From positions 32,677,884 through 32,741,883 of the forward strand of contig CM074200.1 in assembly GCA_037179385.1 (NCBI GenBank): a stretch of DNA of 64,000 nt, given 5' to 3'. The notes beneath the pieces were generated by a model. It did no database searches, was not told where the DNA came from, and saw nothing but the letters and a program-made list of their open reading frames with translations. This document shows, piece after piece, positions 15,101 to 24,515 of this stretch (position 1 is the stretch's first letter; each line of letters begins with the position of its first letter). Position numbers and translations under genes: made by a program. The DNA is from Holothuria scabra. Its lineage: Eukaryota > Echinodermata > Holothuroidea > Aspidochirotida > Holothuriidae.

Positions 15101-18100
15101 CTGGGTAATTTTTTTCAGCCAGTCAGTTTCATTGCCGCCTAAGGACCTCCGGCGAGCCACCTGACATTTCTCCGAAGGACCGCCTACGGCGGTCCGTTGC
15201 CGAGCCGACCGAATTTGCTGACAGGGAATAACGTAAACTCACAAGCCCTGAGGAAGACTATTTGCATTTGGATTTGGAAAATATTTTTCCAACATTTTTC
15301 TTGGCGCTTTCATACCTTTGGCAAACCGCCACACTTAGTTTGTCTATAGGTTCCCAACCCTGGAAAATTCTTGGTTTCATGTTTCTCTTACAAGCCCCCA
15401 AATTTAGCAATTAAATTCATTTGTGGGAGTATGGTATTTCCCCTGATTTGATCAACAAAAACTTTTGCACCCAACCCCCAATTATCTAACATTTTTCTCT
15501 ATATAAACGGACACCCATGGCATACTTACCATTAATATTAAAGCTACAACAGATTAAACCGCATCCAAACTTCCAAGACGAACACGAAGCTAAGGAAAAG
15601 TGAAACTGATGATAATTTAGTAATAATACGTCAATAATTACTACACTTGCCTGCATATGAAAAACCCGTTTAATGAGTTACAAATTAAAGCGCCGGGCTT
15701 CACATTAGTTGGCTCCAAGTTCTATATACAATTTAAATTTTAAATCTGCCTTTTTTATGATGTGTTTCTGTTTGTAAACCGAACATTGCTTTAGGCATGG
15801 ACGGTCAACATGCGCGAGAAGAGATATTTTCTCTAGTATATCTGTTGGGGATATCAAATGTCCCCAATATTTTGAGATGAGTTAAGAACAATGTATGAAA
15901 TCTAACGATAAATTTGTTGTATGGTAATTAGTTGGCTATTATTATTATTATTAAATTATAATTCTACAGCACTTATTCTACAAAGAAGCTCTAAGCTAGG
16001 TACTTAACAACAAATACTTTAAAACCAGAAAAAGGAAAATAAAACTTAAAGCAAAACACTTGAAAGTTAGATCAATAAAACGTAAAAGGAGCAAAAAGAA
16101 AGTTCAGAAAAGAAACAAGAACCTAACACAACCATGGAGCTAAAATAACAAGCAAGGCAAACAGAAATCATTAAAATAGCCCACTGTTTAAAATAGTAAG
16201 TCTTTAAGTTACGTTTAAAGGAAAATAGAGACGCGACTGATCTAATTGAAAGCGGGAACTGGTTCCATTCTTTAGGAGCATAGACTTCTAATGATCGATC
16301 CCCCAATCAAGAAAAAGATTTAGGTACATTGAGTAGTAGCTGGGAAGACGACCTAAGTAGACGAATTGGTTCGTAAATATTTAATAATTCAATTAAATAA
16401 TCGGGGTAGATCCTTTAAAGGCTCAGTTCTCTCGCCCCAAACAGTACCAATTCTCCTAACCTTCTTACTGAAGCCCCTCCAACAATTGTCTGAAATTCAT
16501 CCTCATCAAGATGCTTCAAGGTGAGTTATAGAAAAACTCAATTAATGTAATCAAAACACTTTCAGTACCATTCATGCTGTGTAATATAAGCTTTGGTACC
16601 CTGCATTGTTTGAATTTGTCGCCAATCAAAGGGCTGAGCCAATTGACAATTTCGGTACCCCGTACCAAAAATCAAGTTGTAGTTTGGGGTGAGACTTTTG
16701 GCCCTTTAAGACAATTAAAACACAATTTAATACCTTAAAAGGAACACGATCATCAACAGGCAACCAATGTAGTTGATATAAAATGGGTGTGATATGATCT
16801 CTAAAACGGGAACGAAAAATAAGTATAGCCGCCGAATTCTCGATCAATTAAAAATCCCTCCCCATACCTGAAATATATCGTCGCACTGCCTGATTTGTGG
16901 ATAACAGTCCAGATTCTTAGCGTCCGTCCGTGGATCGAGTGCTGAATCTCCTAAATGCATAACTGTCTTTGTTTCACATTCGAACAAATTCATTTACCGT
17001 TCGATATACGGTCTGACCTGGACGGTGATGAATGGCACAAAATGAAAGGGAAACGATACGAGGGGAGAGGTAGGGGAATGCATGCCACGATGCATTAAAC
17101 CAAAAGATTTACTGAGAGACAAACGTTCGTACGAAATGTGCCTCTCCTTTCCCTTGGGAACAACGGGTCTTTCATGCAACCTCATCCACAGATCTGGTTC
17201 AAGACAAGAACAGCTTTAACTGTTTTAGGCTTGCTAATCGTACTAGGCTTGTGTGCACCAAAGGTACTTGCGTGTGACCTAGTTTAGTTTATTAAACATA
17301 TTACTACAACACTCGAAAAGAGAAGTATCAAGGATGTTGTAAGAGTAAAATATATCCAATGGTCTCCACATTCCATAGGGTATCAAACATGGCAGTGTGG
17401 GACGGACTGGGGCTGCAGCCCCCTCCACCAAAGTTGAGCTCATTGGGCCCCATGTGCCCAAAACTTGCTGAAATCGACAGACTTCGGGATTTCAGTCAGC
17501 GGAAATTATGCCCCGGTTGGAGATTTGGGGTCGGGCAAAAAGTCACCGTCTCCTCCCCCTCCCCCATAGAAAGGGTCCCGTACCCATGGTATCATATTCA
17601 CGATACGCAATTTCTACCTACACACCTTTGCAGAAGAAGCAATATTTTTCGTGCCAGTTGCTTGAGTGATATTGCTCAGCTGTGAGTGTTAAAGGTAGTA
17701 GTGAAATAGGTCACATATACACCACGTTCCATGAAAGATGACAAATTTACTTCATATCACTGGTATCATAAACTAGTTTGTTCAGGCCAATGAAAGGTGT
17801 TAAAAGTTAAAAATGAACAGTATAACCGGCGGGTGGTAAAAAATAAGTTGATGGCCAAAAGACACATCACGATCTGGAAATATAAGCTCCTTTACATCAC
17901 GATCTGGAAATATAAGTTCCTTTACATCTGGAAAATGCAACCCTAACGTTCCGTCCAACTAAATGAAAGTGAGGGTTGAAAGCGAGGACAAGGGGCAGTG
18001 CAGTACTGCAGTTTTCAGAACAAAAACTTTCCGCCCCTGTGCAATTTCTTCCCGTTCGCCTATGTGCATTTATCACCCTGTTATTTGTTCATACACCCTA

Positions 18101-18505
18101 CTGCCCTACTGATCCACAACTGGAAAAAATGCCGTGACCGGTCTGACCGTTAAAGCAGTGGGTTAGAAACTGAGCTGCAAAAGTCCATCTAACTAACTAA
18201 CTAACGAACGAACGAACTAACTATCTAACTATCTAACACATACGACTCATGTAGGCATGTTGATAGCAATAGAAGAATGACACCATTAAATCCAAAATTC
18301 AACTTATATACATAACCTACAAATCATTTACGTACCTCTAAATTACAGAGATGTTACACTTGGTACATCACGTAACATTTAATTTTGTTCTTGAAGGAAC
18401 GAGTCGAATTACGCCTTAATACTTACCCCTAAGCACGACTAAAGTAATACTTGAAATGATTAAAGTAGAAATACACAACAGAAGTAATAATCTCACAGGC
18501 TTCAT
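5605..18505 (-). CDS. Nine-exon gene for a type I membrane protein with a mini-exon stalk
   Basis: Join of 18505-18427, 15589-15530, 12689-12651, 12208-12167, 10161-10126, 8795-8751, 7416-7384, 6327-6247 and 6161-5605. Total 972 bp, 323 residues plus stop. Every junction is phase 1 and every internal exon is a multiple of three, so the stalk can gain or lose exons without frameshift. Layout: signal peptide (1 to about 24), a Cys-rich piece (27-46), a Ser/Thr-rich stalk to about 138, one transmembrane helix (about 149-171) and a 150-residue cytoplasmic tail with ten tyrosines. The splice sites are mostly near consensus. I do not recognise the family. It may be a receptor or adhesion molecule, inferred from topology only. 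Extra exons may exist in the 2.8-kb intron 1 or the 2.8-kb intron 2. Confidence 0.8.
6247..6327 (-). CDS. Exon 8: juxtamembrane segment
   Basis: 81 bp, phase 1 to phase 1, donor AAAG/GTAAGC. The acceptor TTACTGGAG/AA is the weakest in the gene, but it is the only nearby AG that keeps phase with exon 7; the AGs at 6317, 6320 and near 6343 would need phase 0. Encodes a basic, Ser/Thr-containing stretch ending NSNVSFGK, in which N-V-S is a glycosylation sequon. Confidence 0.65.
6362..7383. other. Intron 7, no repeat identified
   Basis: Contains a poly-C run near 6353-6367 and several purine tracts. No further in-phase exon with both splice sites was found. Confidence 0.4.
7384..7416 (-). CDS. 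Exon 7: 33-bp Ser/Thr mini-exon
   Basis: Acceptor CACCTTTATGTTTCAG/AG and donor GCGG/GTAAGTT are both near consensus. Phase 1-1, encoding ITKSTLSIPA between junction Glu residues. Confidence 0.8.
8110..8620. mobile_element. Foldback element F5, copy 1
   Basis: The left arm begins TTAAAGAAGAACCTGTTCTA; the right arm, reversed, reads GAAAGAGGAACATATTCTAA. Arms of roughly 130 bp are inverted around a spacer of about 250 bp. A homologous copy lies at 59,310-59,825. It sits in the intron between exons 7 and 6 of the membrane-protein gene. Confidence 0.6.
8751..8795 (-). CDS. Exon 6: Ser-rich mini-exon with tandem acceptors
   Basis: Donor CGAG/GTAAAAC. The preferred acceptor is ATTTTCTTGCAG/TA (45 bp). 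A second AG 15 bp downstream (ATATATCAG/CG) would give a 30-bp exon in the same phase. The longer form encodes YHISASSSSDSTPR. Both forms are phase 1-1. Confidence 0.78.
8946..9906 (+). mobile_element. hAT-like non-autonomous element, family 3
   Basis: The ends are CAATGGCGTAGC on the left and CTACGCCAATG on the right. They are flanked by a perfect 8-bp duplication GAATATAG (8938-8945 and 9907-9914), the hAT hallmark. The interior matches the truncated copy at 57,488-57,985. A foldback element (9,640-9,889) is nested in its right half. No transposase frame survives; the open frames at 9,237-9,557 look fortuitous. Lies in the intron between exons 6 and 5. Confidence 0.75.
9640..9889. mobile_element. 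Foldback MITE nested in the hAT element
   Basis: The left arm CACTCTTAAAAAGTTGGTTA and the reversed right arm ACTCTAAAAAAGTTGGTTAA pair over about 75 bp, including ACCAACACTGGTCACGTATG in both arms. The end motif resembles the larger foldback at 19,114-19,919. Confidence 0.75.
10126..10161 (-). CDS. Exon 5: 36-bp Ser/Thr mini-exon
   Basis: Acceptor with a long pyrimidine tract (CACTTTTTTACTCTACAG/AA) and donor ACCG/GTAAGTAC. Phase 1-1, encoding NMSSYSTDEIT, where N-M-S is a glycosylation sequon. Confidence 0.85.
10203..10441 (+). mobile_element. MITE, family M, copy 2
   Basis: The left end TTTAAAGGTCAAGAGCAGCC and the interior match copies 1 and 3. The right end is degraded. It starts only about 40 bp upstream of the acceptor of exon 5 on the minus strand. 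Confidence 0.65.
10442..12166. other. Intron 4, no further exon found
   Basis: A possible 13-bp exon near 10,810 was dropped because it breaks phase. The plus-strand open frames at 11,572-11,991 show no family features. Confidence 0.4.
12167..12208 (-). CDS. Exon 4: 42-bp mini-exon
   Basis: Acceptor TATTTGAAATTTAG/AA, donor ACCG/GTGAGTCC. Phase 1-1, encoding KTTMNIVTGGIDT. Confidence 0.8.
12285..12584 (-). mobile_element. MITE, family C, copy 1
   Basis: Inverted copy of the family typified by 46,570-46,882: TCTCACCCTAAACTACAATT at one end and GATAAGCCTTAA at the other. Lies between mini-exons 4 and 3. Confidence 0.65.
12651..12689 (-). CDS. Exon 3: 39-bp Ser/Thr mini-exon
   Basis: Acceptor GTTTTCATCATTTAG/CT, donor ACAG/GTAAGTC. 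Phase 1-1, encoding YTASSNTDPPGT. Confidence 0.82.
12831..14403 (+). mobile_element. hAT-like non-autonomous element, family 1, copy 1
   Basis: 1,573 bp. The terminal inverted repeats are CAGTGGCAGAGCT on both sides. Target duplication: CATATTGG on the left and CGTATTGG on the right, 7 of 8 matching. The body aligns along its length with the reverse complement of 25,622-27,252. No transposase frame is seen. Lies in intron 2 of the membrane-protein gene. Confidence 0.85.
14958..15224. mobile_element. GC-rich inverted-repeat element (candidate)
   Basis: An abrupt GC-rich island rich in CGGCGGTCC/GGACCGCC palindromes. CAGTCAGCAATATCCGG on the left matches, imperfectly, the reversed right end CTGTCAGCAAATTCGG. 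I see no clear target duplication. The overlapping frames on both strands follow from the palindromes and are not called genes. Confidence 0.45.
15530..15589 (-). CDS. Exon 2: 60-bp Cys-rich exon
   Basis: Acceptor with a strong pyrimidine tract (TTTCACTTTTCCTTAG/CT), donor AATG/GTAAGTATG. Phase 1-1. Encodes SCSSWKFGCGLICCSFNIN directly after the signal peptide; the four cysteines (C-x6-C-x3-CC) could form a compact disulfide unit. I do not recognise the pattern. Confidence 0.8.
15941..16855 (-). pseudogene. Non-LTR retrotransposon 3' end (jockey/CR1-like), interrupted
   Basis: Minus-strand frames carry ENSAAILIFRSRFRDHITPI and LHWLPVDDRV (16,847-16,740), then GDRSLEVYAPKEWNQFPL and FSFKRNLKTYYF (16,303-16,190). 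These are the usual C-terminal blocks of jockey/CR1-type reverse transcriptases. Family-C MITE 16,415-16,709 splits the frame. The copy is 5'-truncated near 16,855, carries stops, and ends in a TAATAA-type 3' tail near 15,941. Confidence 0.85.
16415..16709 (+). mobile_element. MITE, family C, copy 2 (inside the LINE)
   Basis: The ends TTAAAGGCTCAGTTCTCTCG and, reversed, TTAAAGGGCCAAAAGTCTCA are inverted repeats; CCCCAAAC follows in both. The insertion separates two adjacent LINE protein blocks. Confidence 0.8.
16860..18110. other. Intron 1 remainder, repeat fragments
   Basis: CAGTGTGGGACGGACTGGGG near 17,394 resembles a hAT-type end but no partner was found. A 30-bp direct duplication (ACATCACGATCTGGAAATAT) occurs at about 17,864 and 17,895. 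Confidence 0.4.
18112..18237 (+). mobile_element. SINE copy with (CTAA)n tail
   Basis: Matches the 3' body of the complete SINE: CAACTGGAAAAAATGCCGTG, then GTGGGTTAGAAACTGAGCTG and AGTCCATCTAACTAACTAAC. It ends in a 50-bp CTAA/CGAA/CTAT tail. The tRNA head is missing. Confidence 0.75.
18427..18505 (-). CDS. Exon 1: start codon and signal peptide
   Basis: The ATG at 18505-18503 opens a 26-codon frame, MKPVRLLLLLCISTLIISS continuing to VVLR: a short basic n-region and a long hydrophobic core typical of a secretory signal peptide. The donor AGGG/GTAAGTATT leaves one base, phase 1, as exon 2 requires. Confidence 0.82.
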
Positions 18506-18543
18506 ATTTCCTCCTTGTAATCTTTGTGTTAGACCTATAAATG

Positions 18544-18550
18544 TTTTATA
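18544..18550 (-). promoter_or_regulatory. Possible TATA box
   Basis: TATAAAA on the minus strand about 40 bp upstream of the ATG. It would imply a very short 5' UTR, so a 5' non-coding exon elsewhere is equally possible. Confidence 0.25.
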
Positions 18551-19113
18551 AATAACATGTTATTTTCTCCCTCCTTTAATTCCACTCGGGATTTTTTTCG
18601 GAAAAGGGTATCAATGTGATCACAAAGCTTTACCAATAGCATCACAATTTATTCAACTAATAAAAATGAATAATTAACTCCTTTTTGTTGGAAAACTATA
18701 CATGAAACAAAGAACATAATTAGTTAGTCTCATTATGAAAGAATAACATGTGTAATAAAACCATAACATAATTAATATTAAACATGTTTTGAATAACTTG
18801 AAAATTCGCTATGGTTTCACTTGTGTACATATAATTGTATAAAATAGTTTTGCAAACAAACACATCTCTAAACAGACAGACAAAAACAGACAGGACACTT
18901 GAAAGGGTAGATAATGGAAGGCTAGAGATGATTTTAAAGTAAAAGTTGGTCAGCATTCGACATGTTAGGTGAATGACCACAGTTGTTATGCCAGGGATAA
19001 GGAAAAAAAACCTCCATCTGGATGCGTGTGTGTAAGAGTTAGAAACGCTGGGTTGGATCCAGGAAACGAAAAAAGGGAGGCGGACAAACGTAGGCGAAAT
19101 ATGCATGGTGCAT

Positions 19114-19919
19114 ACACTATAAAAAATATTGGGCAAATATTTGCCCAACTTTTTACCAACACTGGGTATATATGTGTCCTCCCAACAATTGGGCAAACTG
19201 TTGGGCAATGCAACTACCCAGTAGTTGGGCACTACTGAATGCCCAACTTTTAACCAACACTGGGTATATACGTGTCCTCCCAACTGTTGGGCAAACTGTT
19301 GGGCAAATGGTGTTGGGCAATGCATCTATCCAGTATGTTGGATGTTTGTTTGGATTTCAATAATTTCAATATAACAAAGTCAAAGTAGCCTAACACATAC
19401 ACCGTTTATCCTCCAAGAGTGATTGGGGGCACCAGCGACAATGCAATTGGCAAGTAAACAGTGCAGTGGGTAGTTTAAAATTTCAAATTCAATCGTGAAC
19501 TTTGTATTTCTCCCCCCATTGATTATGTAGCAATGTAAACTTCTTTTTTCTATGCCACCATTGCTCTTTAAGTACTTTCGTCCAGATTTTTACTGCTATT
19601 CTACCGTTAGCTTTATATTTACCAAATACAACCTTATTCAACCATGAGATCTTATAATGAACCACTTATATTACAATAAATATCTGTAAAACTTAACTGA
19701 TCTTTAACTAATCATCTGATTGGTCAATTACATTTTACCCAACTGTTGGGTACTTTTAAAACTTGCCCAACACCTTTTAACAACACCTGGATTTTGCCCC
19801 ACTTTAATTTGCCCAACAATATGGGTACAGTTGTTCACCCGTTTGTTGGGTAATAATTTGCCCATGTTGGGCATTTTGTATTTTGCCCAACATTTTTTAC
19901 CCAACAGTTTTTAGAGTGT
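19114..19919. mobile_element. Large foldback element built on TTGGGCAA repeats
   Basis: The ends ACACTATAAAAAATATTGGG and, reversed, ACACTCTAAAAACTGTTGGG are inverted. The left half holds two direct units of about 95 bp (CCAACACTGGGTATATAYGTGTCCTC, shown in IUPAC pieces). The right half is an inverted, diverged TTGGGCA-rich arm at 19,730-19,919. The 201-codon minus frame across it comes from the repeats and is not a gene. Confidence 0.7.
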
Positions 19920-20689
19920 AGTAGGTTTAGTCCATAGACTCAATTGAAGAAGTAAAAGTCTCTTAAAGAAAACATTGATTTGCTTTAAATGCTTGTAAAT
20001 GAAATGTCACCTGACGTGAAGTTTTAATTCAAAATTCATACTCCTAGATACATGTTCGTTTTTAGTCAGAAAACACACGCCTTAGACCAGGAATATTTAT
20101 TGAATTTTCTGGTCTTTTCATATATCTGTAATAATTTTAAAATATTTACATTCACTGGATAGAATGAAACGTTTTCCTTTTTGAGTTATATTGTATGAAG
20201 CTTTGCATTATAAATATCCGGTGGTAAATAAAAGAGTAGGGCTACCATGAGTTTTACCGACGTCAATACCTAGAAATGTTTGCTAAGAATTGCTTTCTAG
20301 ACATTTACTTTAGAATTTAACTTTCACGCTGAAACTCATATAGCAATAGGCCTGTATGATTTGCTTATATTACATAAGGCACTGAATATATTTAACAATT
20401 TAAGAAGAATGACTAATTTGATAGTTCTACATACACAGGTTCGAAAAAAAAAAAAACGAACCTGTCACACAAAAGAAGTATAAATATAAAACACTCATTT
20501 GAAAGCAATCAATAGATAATAATTACAAAGCCGGGGTATATACTTTAAAAAGGTAACCATACAACATTTGAAATCAAATTTTAACTGGACGTTACAGTGT
20601 GCATACGTGTCATAATATCGAAGTCGGTCCTATTTTTGATGCTTAAAGTTCAACTGTATGCTATTAACATGCTACTCCAGTGCTCGATG
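19920..20689. other. No gene recognised
   Basis: AT-rich sequence with no matched repeat or credible exon. Confidence 0.45.
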
Positions 20690-20833
20690 CAGTGATAGAA
20701 CTACCACTATGGTCAGAGGGAGCAACTGCGCGCCCCTCCAAAATTTAGTGCCCACGCACTTTTTAGGTGGTAACATTTTGCGCGGAAACGCTTCCCTGCA
20801 GGCCATTCTCACAAATCCGTAGCTCTGCCACTG
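20690..20833. mobile_element. Small hAT-type MITE
   Basis: 144 bp between CAGTGATAGAACTACC and the reversed end CAGTGGCAGAGCTACG. The flanking octamers (GCTCGATG and ACTCCGCG) do not match, so the boundaries or age are uncertain. Confidence 0.45.
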
Positions 20834-21033
20834 ACTCCGCGTGCATTTGTACTCATGATGCATGCGCATAATGATGACCACTGTTCAATTTATTCAAAGT
20901 AAAGAAGATAAGAGGATAAGAAGTATAAAAGTAAAGCAATTTAGAAGTTATAAATCTAACTCCCGTCTGTTAATTATTTTACCCCTAACATCTCTTCCGT
21001 GATAAATGACAAACTATTTCTCACCGCTCCTGT

Positions 21034-21345
21034 CAGGAGCATAGCCAATGGGTGGGGGCAGGGGGGCAAGTTTCCCCCTTGAAAATATTTTTGGAAAATT
21101 TGTGGAATTTGGGGAAATTTCAAGTTGACGAAATAATACTTGCTTTTCCTATTAATTCAAATTTTTCTCAGTACATGTAATCGTGAAACATTTCCAATGC
21201 ATAACTCGTAATTCCATGCAACGTATTTCCCAGATCTCATTTGTGTCACTGCAGCATGAAGCGCGCTTGACTCGCGTTCCGAACAAATGCCCTCTCTACA
21301 GCAGCGTGAATGATCTCTGGTACACGTGCAGGATATTTTGATCAG
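21034..21345 (+). mobile_element. hAT family 2, left-end fragment
   Basis: Aligns with 60,814-61,150 (shared GGGGCAGGGGGCAAGTT, GGGGAAATTT, ACATTTC..CATAA and GCGTTCC blocks). Truncated on the right. Confidence 0.65.
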
Positions 21346-21667
21346 TTCATCGTATACTGCGCAACATTGACAGGATATAGGACCGGGGCATAGCTAGGAT
21401 ACCATCATCGAGATAGTTCCCTACGTATATTGTTGCGCTAATGTTATGCTCATCAACTTGATGCGCTATTGAATAATACGTTGCTAAGAAATAGTAACGT
21501 AATCATAGCCTCGTGAACGAAATATTCCCTCATTTAATTATCACAATTTCCTTTTTTTTTTATCGTAACACAACCATTATATTTACATTCGATTTAAGGC
21601 TGTCAGCAATACATACCGGTAGGCCTCAGAGTTTCCAATTTTTCTTTTTTATATATATTGTGAACAA

Positions 21668-22785
21668 CAGTGGCGCAGCTAGGATTTTTTCCATGGGGGG
21701 GGGGGGGCAAAGGTATGAAATTTCCCCAAAACTTTTCCCGATCAATGTGTATGTATTTCATATAAAATATGCAAACTTACAAGTATAACAACCTTACCTT
21801 GACATTTTGTAATATTACCTGCATTTTAATCTTAAAGTATAACATAGAGCAATTGGAAATAACAAAGTATATTATTTTGGTTAACAATATCTGGTATTTG
21901 TTTGTACTAAAGCAATGGCGTACGCAGGATTTCTCTGAAGGGGAGGGGCATGCAGTATGGTCTAAGGGGAGGGGTGTCCGGAAATTTTTTGACGTTTTCA
22001 AGGAGCCTACATGCAAAATGGTGCAAGATTTTCGATTTTGAAGTTGAATCGTGGTGGTTCATGAGGATAAAACTGAAACTTTCGTGTCTTTACATGCACT
22101 CTTATGCCATTTATGCTACCTTACGAAGTAAAACTTGTCATTAAATTTGCACACTTTTAGAAGTCCAAATAAAAGAGTATAGATCGGTATTTGTGGTTTC
22201 TCTTGGCCACAAAATGTTATTTTACCCTAAAGATTATCTAAGCGGAGCGCCGCCATTGGTTGGCGCGGAGCGTGGAGAAAATTTGGAAAAATCAGACCCC
22301 TTACATGGCCGGAAATAGCATTTTCCAGGCTAAAACGACGAATCTAGCCAGTCGCTTTCTTCTTTTGTCGTTTGCAATAAAATGCTCACTTCAAAATATG
22401 TTCGCAAACTGCAAAGTGATCAGAGAGTTAAGAGCTAATTTTGCTCCAAATATGTAATTTTGCCCCACCATTGGCTGGCGCAGAGCGTAAAGAAAATTTC
22501 GAAAAATCAGACCCCTCAGATGGTTAAAATAGCGTATTTATGCTTGTAAAGAGAATCTAAACACGTAGTCTTTTTTATCGATGCCACCAGTGGGAAACAG
22601 AGTCTACCTTTTTAAGTAAAAATTGGAATTTGACAGAATTTGCCTAGGTCTATATGTAGGAATTAAAAAAATGGCATCACTGAAACAACAATCCTTCCCC
22701 TTTGAAAAATTTTGAAAAATTGGGTGTCCTTATAAGCATTCTGGTGCCACATATGCTATCTTTTGAAGTAAAATCTGTGTTATTC
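21668..22785 (-). mobile_element. hAT family 2, right-half fragment, inverted
   Basis: Starts CAGTGGCGCAGCTAGGA and aligns closely with the reverse complement of about 61,600-62,738, including GGTATGAAATTTCCCC and TGCAAACTTACAAGTATAAC. Similarity stops near 22,785 and no second end is found. Confidence 0.8.
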
Positions 22786-23937
22786 AATTCACCGTCATTT
22801 AATTTGAACCTAGAAATAACTAGGCGGGACGTCGACGCTCCGCGCGAACCGATGGTCGCGCTCCGCGAATCACTCTCACCCGTCGCTTAAGTTGATAACA
22901 CCCTGGGTTATGTTAGGTTAGGTTAGCCGGAATTTAACAGTCCAGTTTCAAACCTATTGGTTGACAGCGCCCTGAGTTAAGTTCAAGCATTTAAAGGCCT
23001 CTCATCCTACAAGCTACTAGACAGGTTATAGACTGATCTTACTATGTGTTTAACCAATAATGGAGCTAAAAACACTAATACCGTTGTCTACACAGGCGGG
23101 ATTTCGGAGGGCACTTGCCCCTTCTCCACTGTTTTCCAGAACTTAAATTTTTTACGTCTTAGCTTGGTTGCTTTTGCTACAGAAATACAAACTGGAACTG
23201 ACAGAGCTTCGCGAGTGATAATTAAGTTGTATCGTGTTTAAACAGGTCATATATATTGCACTGAAAACTAAATAAAAACAGTCTTCTTCCAATAAACGTC
23301 TCAACGCTCTTTTTTCGACAAGCTTCGTGCGCAACCGTTTTAAATACTTCAGGATTCGGGGTTACTTCTTGAAAAACACCTCTTCCATTGTCACTGAAAC
23401 TTATCACCAGTGCCCGGGCCGCACAGAGCTGAAGCTTTAGCGTAACTAGTGAAAAGGGGAGGCATGGAAGCCGACGACCTCTGGTCCCCTTCTCTGACCA
23501 AGTGCCTCCAAGCTTTCTGAAAGGACGACAGGCCCGTAGCCAAAAAGGGGTGGGGTCGGAGCTTTCGAACGGCCCACCCCACGTTGAGAGAGGTCCATTT
23601 TCCAGCCCTGTGTTTGAAGGGTCAGATATGAAATATTTTTATCTTGACATATTGAGGACGAATTTCCGTTCCCTTCTTTAAAAGTGGTGTACTGTGTGGA
23701 ATTCTTGGGGAAAGGGGACTTCTGTTGTGTTCAAAAGACCTCTAAAATGCTCCAGATTGCAGATTTCAAACTTTTCCGGTAAAGCATTCCCGGGACCCCT
23801 AGCAACTGCATGCTTACGCCAGTCGCATCCGTATTTGGAAAAAGGTCCACATCTTGGAAAAAAGACCAACCCCTCCACATGGACCGGCTATACGGACCTG
23901 GACGATGATCTTATGTGACCCTAATCTGGGGCTTCGC
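22786..23937. other. Unclassified repeat-like DNA, no gene supported
   Basis: Includes a short TTAGG-like run near 22,911 and a GGCCCGTAGCCAAAAAGGGG block near 23,532 of the kind seen at transposon ends. Overlapping open frames at 23,391-23,918 on both strands have no family features. Confidence 0.4.
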
Positions 23938-24515
23938 TCTTTTCCAGCTGAAGTGAAAAGGAGCCCACCCTTTCTCTAATTTCCATTAATTTCCTTATAA
24001 GATGTCTCAAAAGTCTATCTTCGACGTGTTCTACACCTCCCATCACAGATAAGGACTCTATAAAAATCTCATGAAAAGGACTCGATAGGAAACCAACGGT
24101 ACATTTTTGCTTCGTACAAATATCCTAGGGGGTTACCCTTATGCAGCTGTAGTGAAAAGGGACCACTCTTTGTCTAATTTTGTTTCAATGTCACTACAAA
24201 GATGAAGTAAAAATTCATTTTTTCGGTGCGCTCACCCCTTTACAGGTAACTTGAACGGCTCTGTGAAAGTCACCTGGAAAAGGGTGCATATAGGAAACCA
24301 GAGTTATATTTTTGTGCTTCAGTAAGAATGTCTTGAAGGGGCAACGGTTATTCAGCTAAAGTACAAAAGTGGCCTATCCTTCCCCTAATTTTCATTCAGT
24401 TTCATTACTGAGATATCTCAAACGTTTAATTTTTCTGCGCGCCTTGAGCGCCCCATCATAGACAAGGGCTGCAGTGAATTCAGATCACAAGAAAAGCCCC
24501 ATAGCTTTAGTTCTG
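23938..24515 (+). repeat. Diverged tandem repeat, about 205-bp unit, three copies
   Basis: Units start near 23,938, 24,133 and 24,345. Each has an (A/T)GCAGCT or CAGCT start, GTGAAAAG.., a CTAATTTT/CATT block, a central GCGC or TTCG block and a GATAGGAAACC-like end. I see no reading frame conserved through all three. Confidence 0.55.

Noticed and set aside
14936..15164. Overlapping frames on both strands
   Set aside because: Produced by the GC-rich palindromic element, which lacks stop codons by composition.
18720..19325. 201-codon minus-strand frame
   Set aside because: Its first third is translated foldback repeat (TTGGGCAA units). No family text in the rest.
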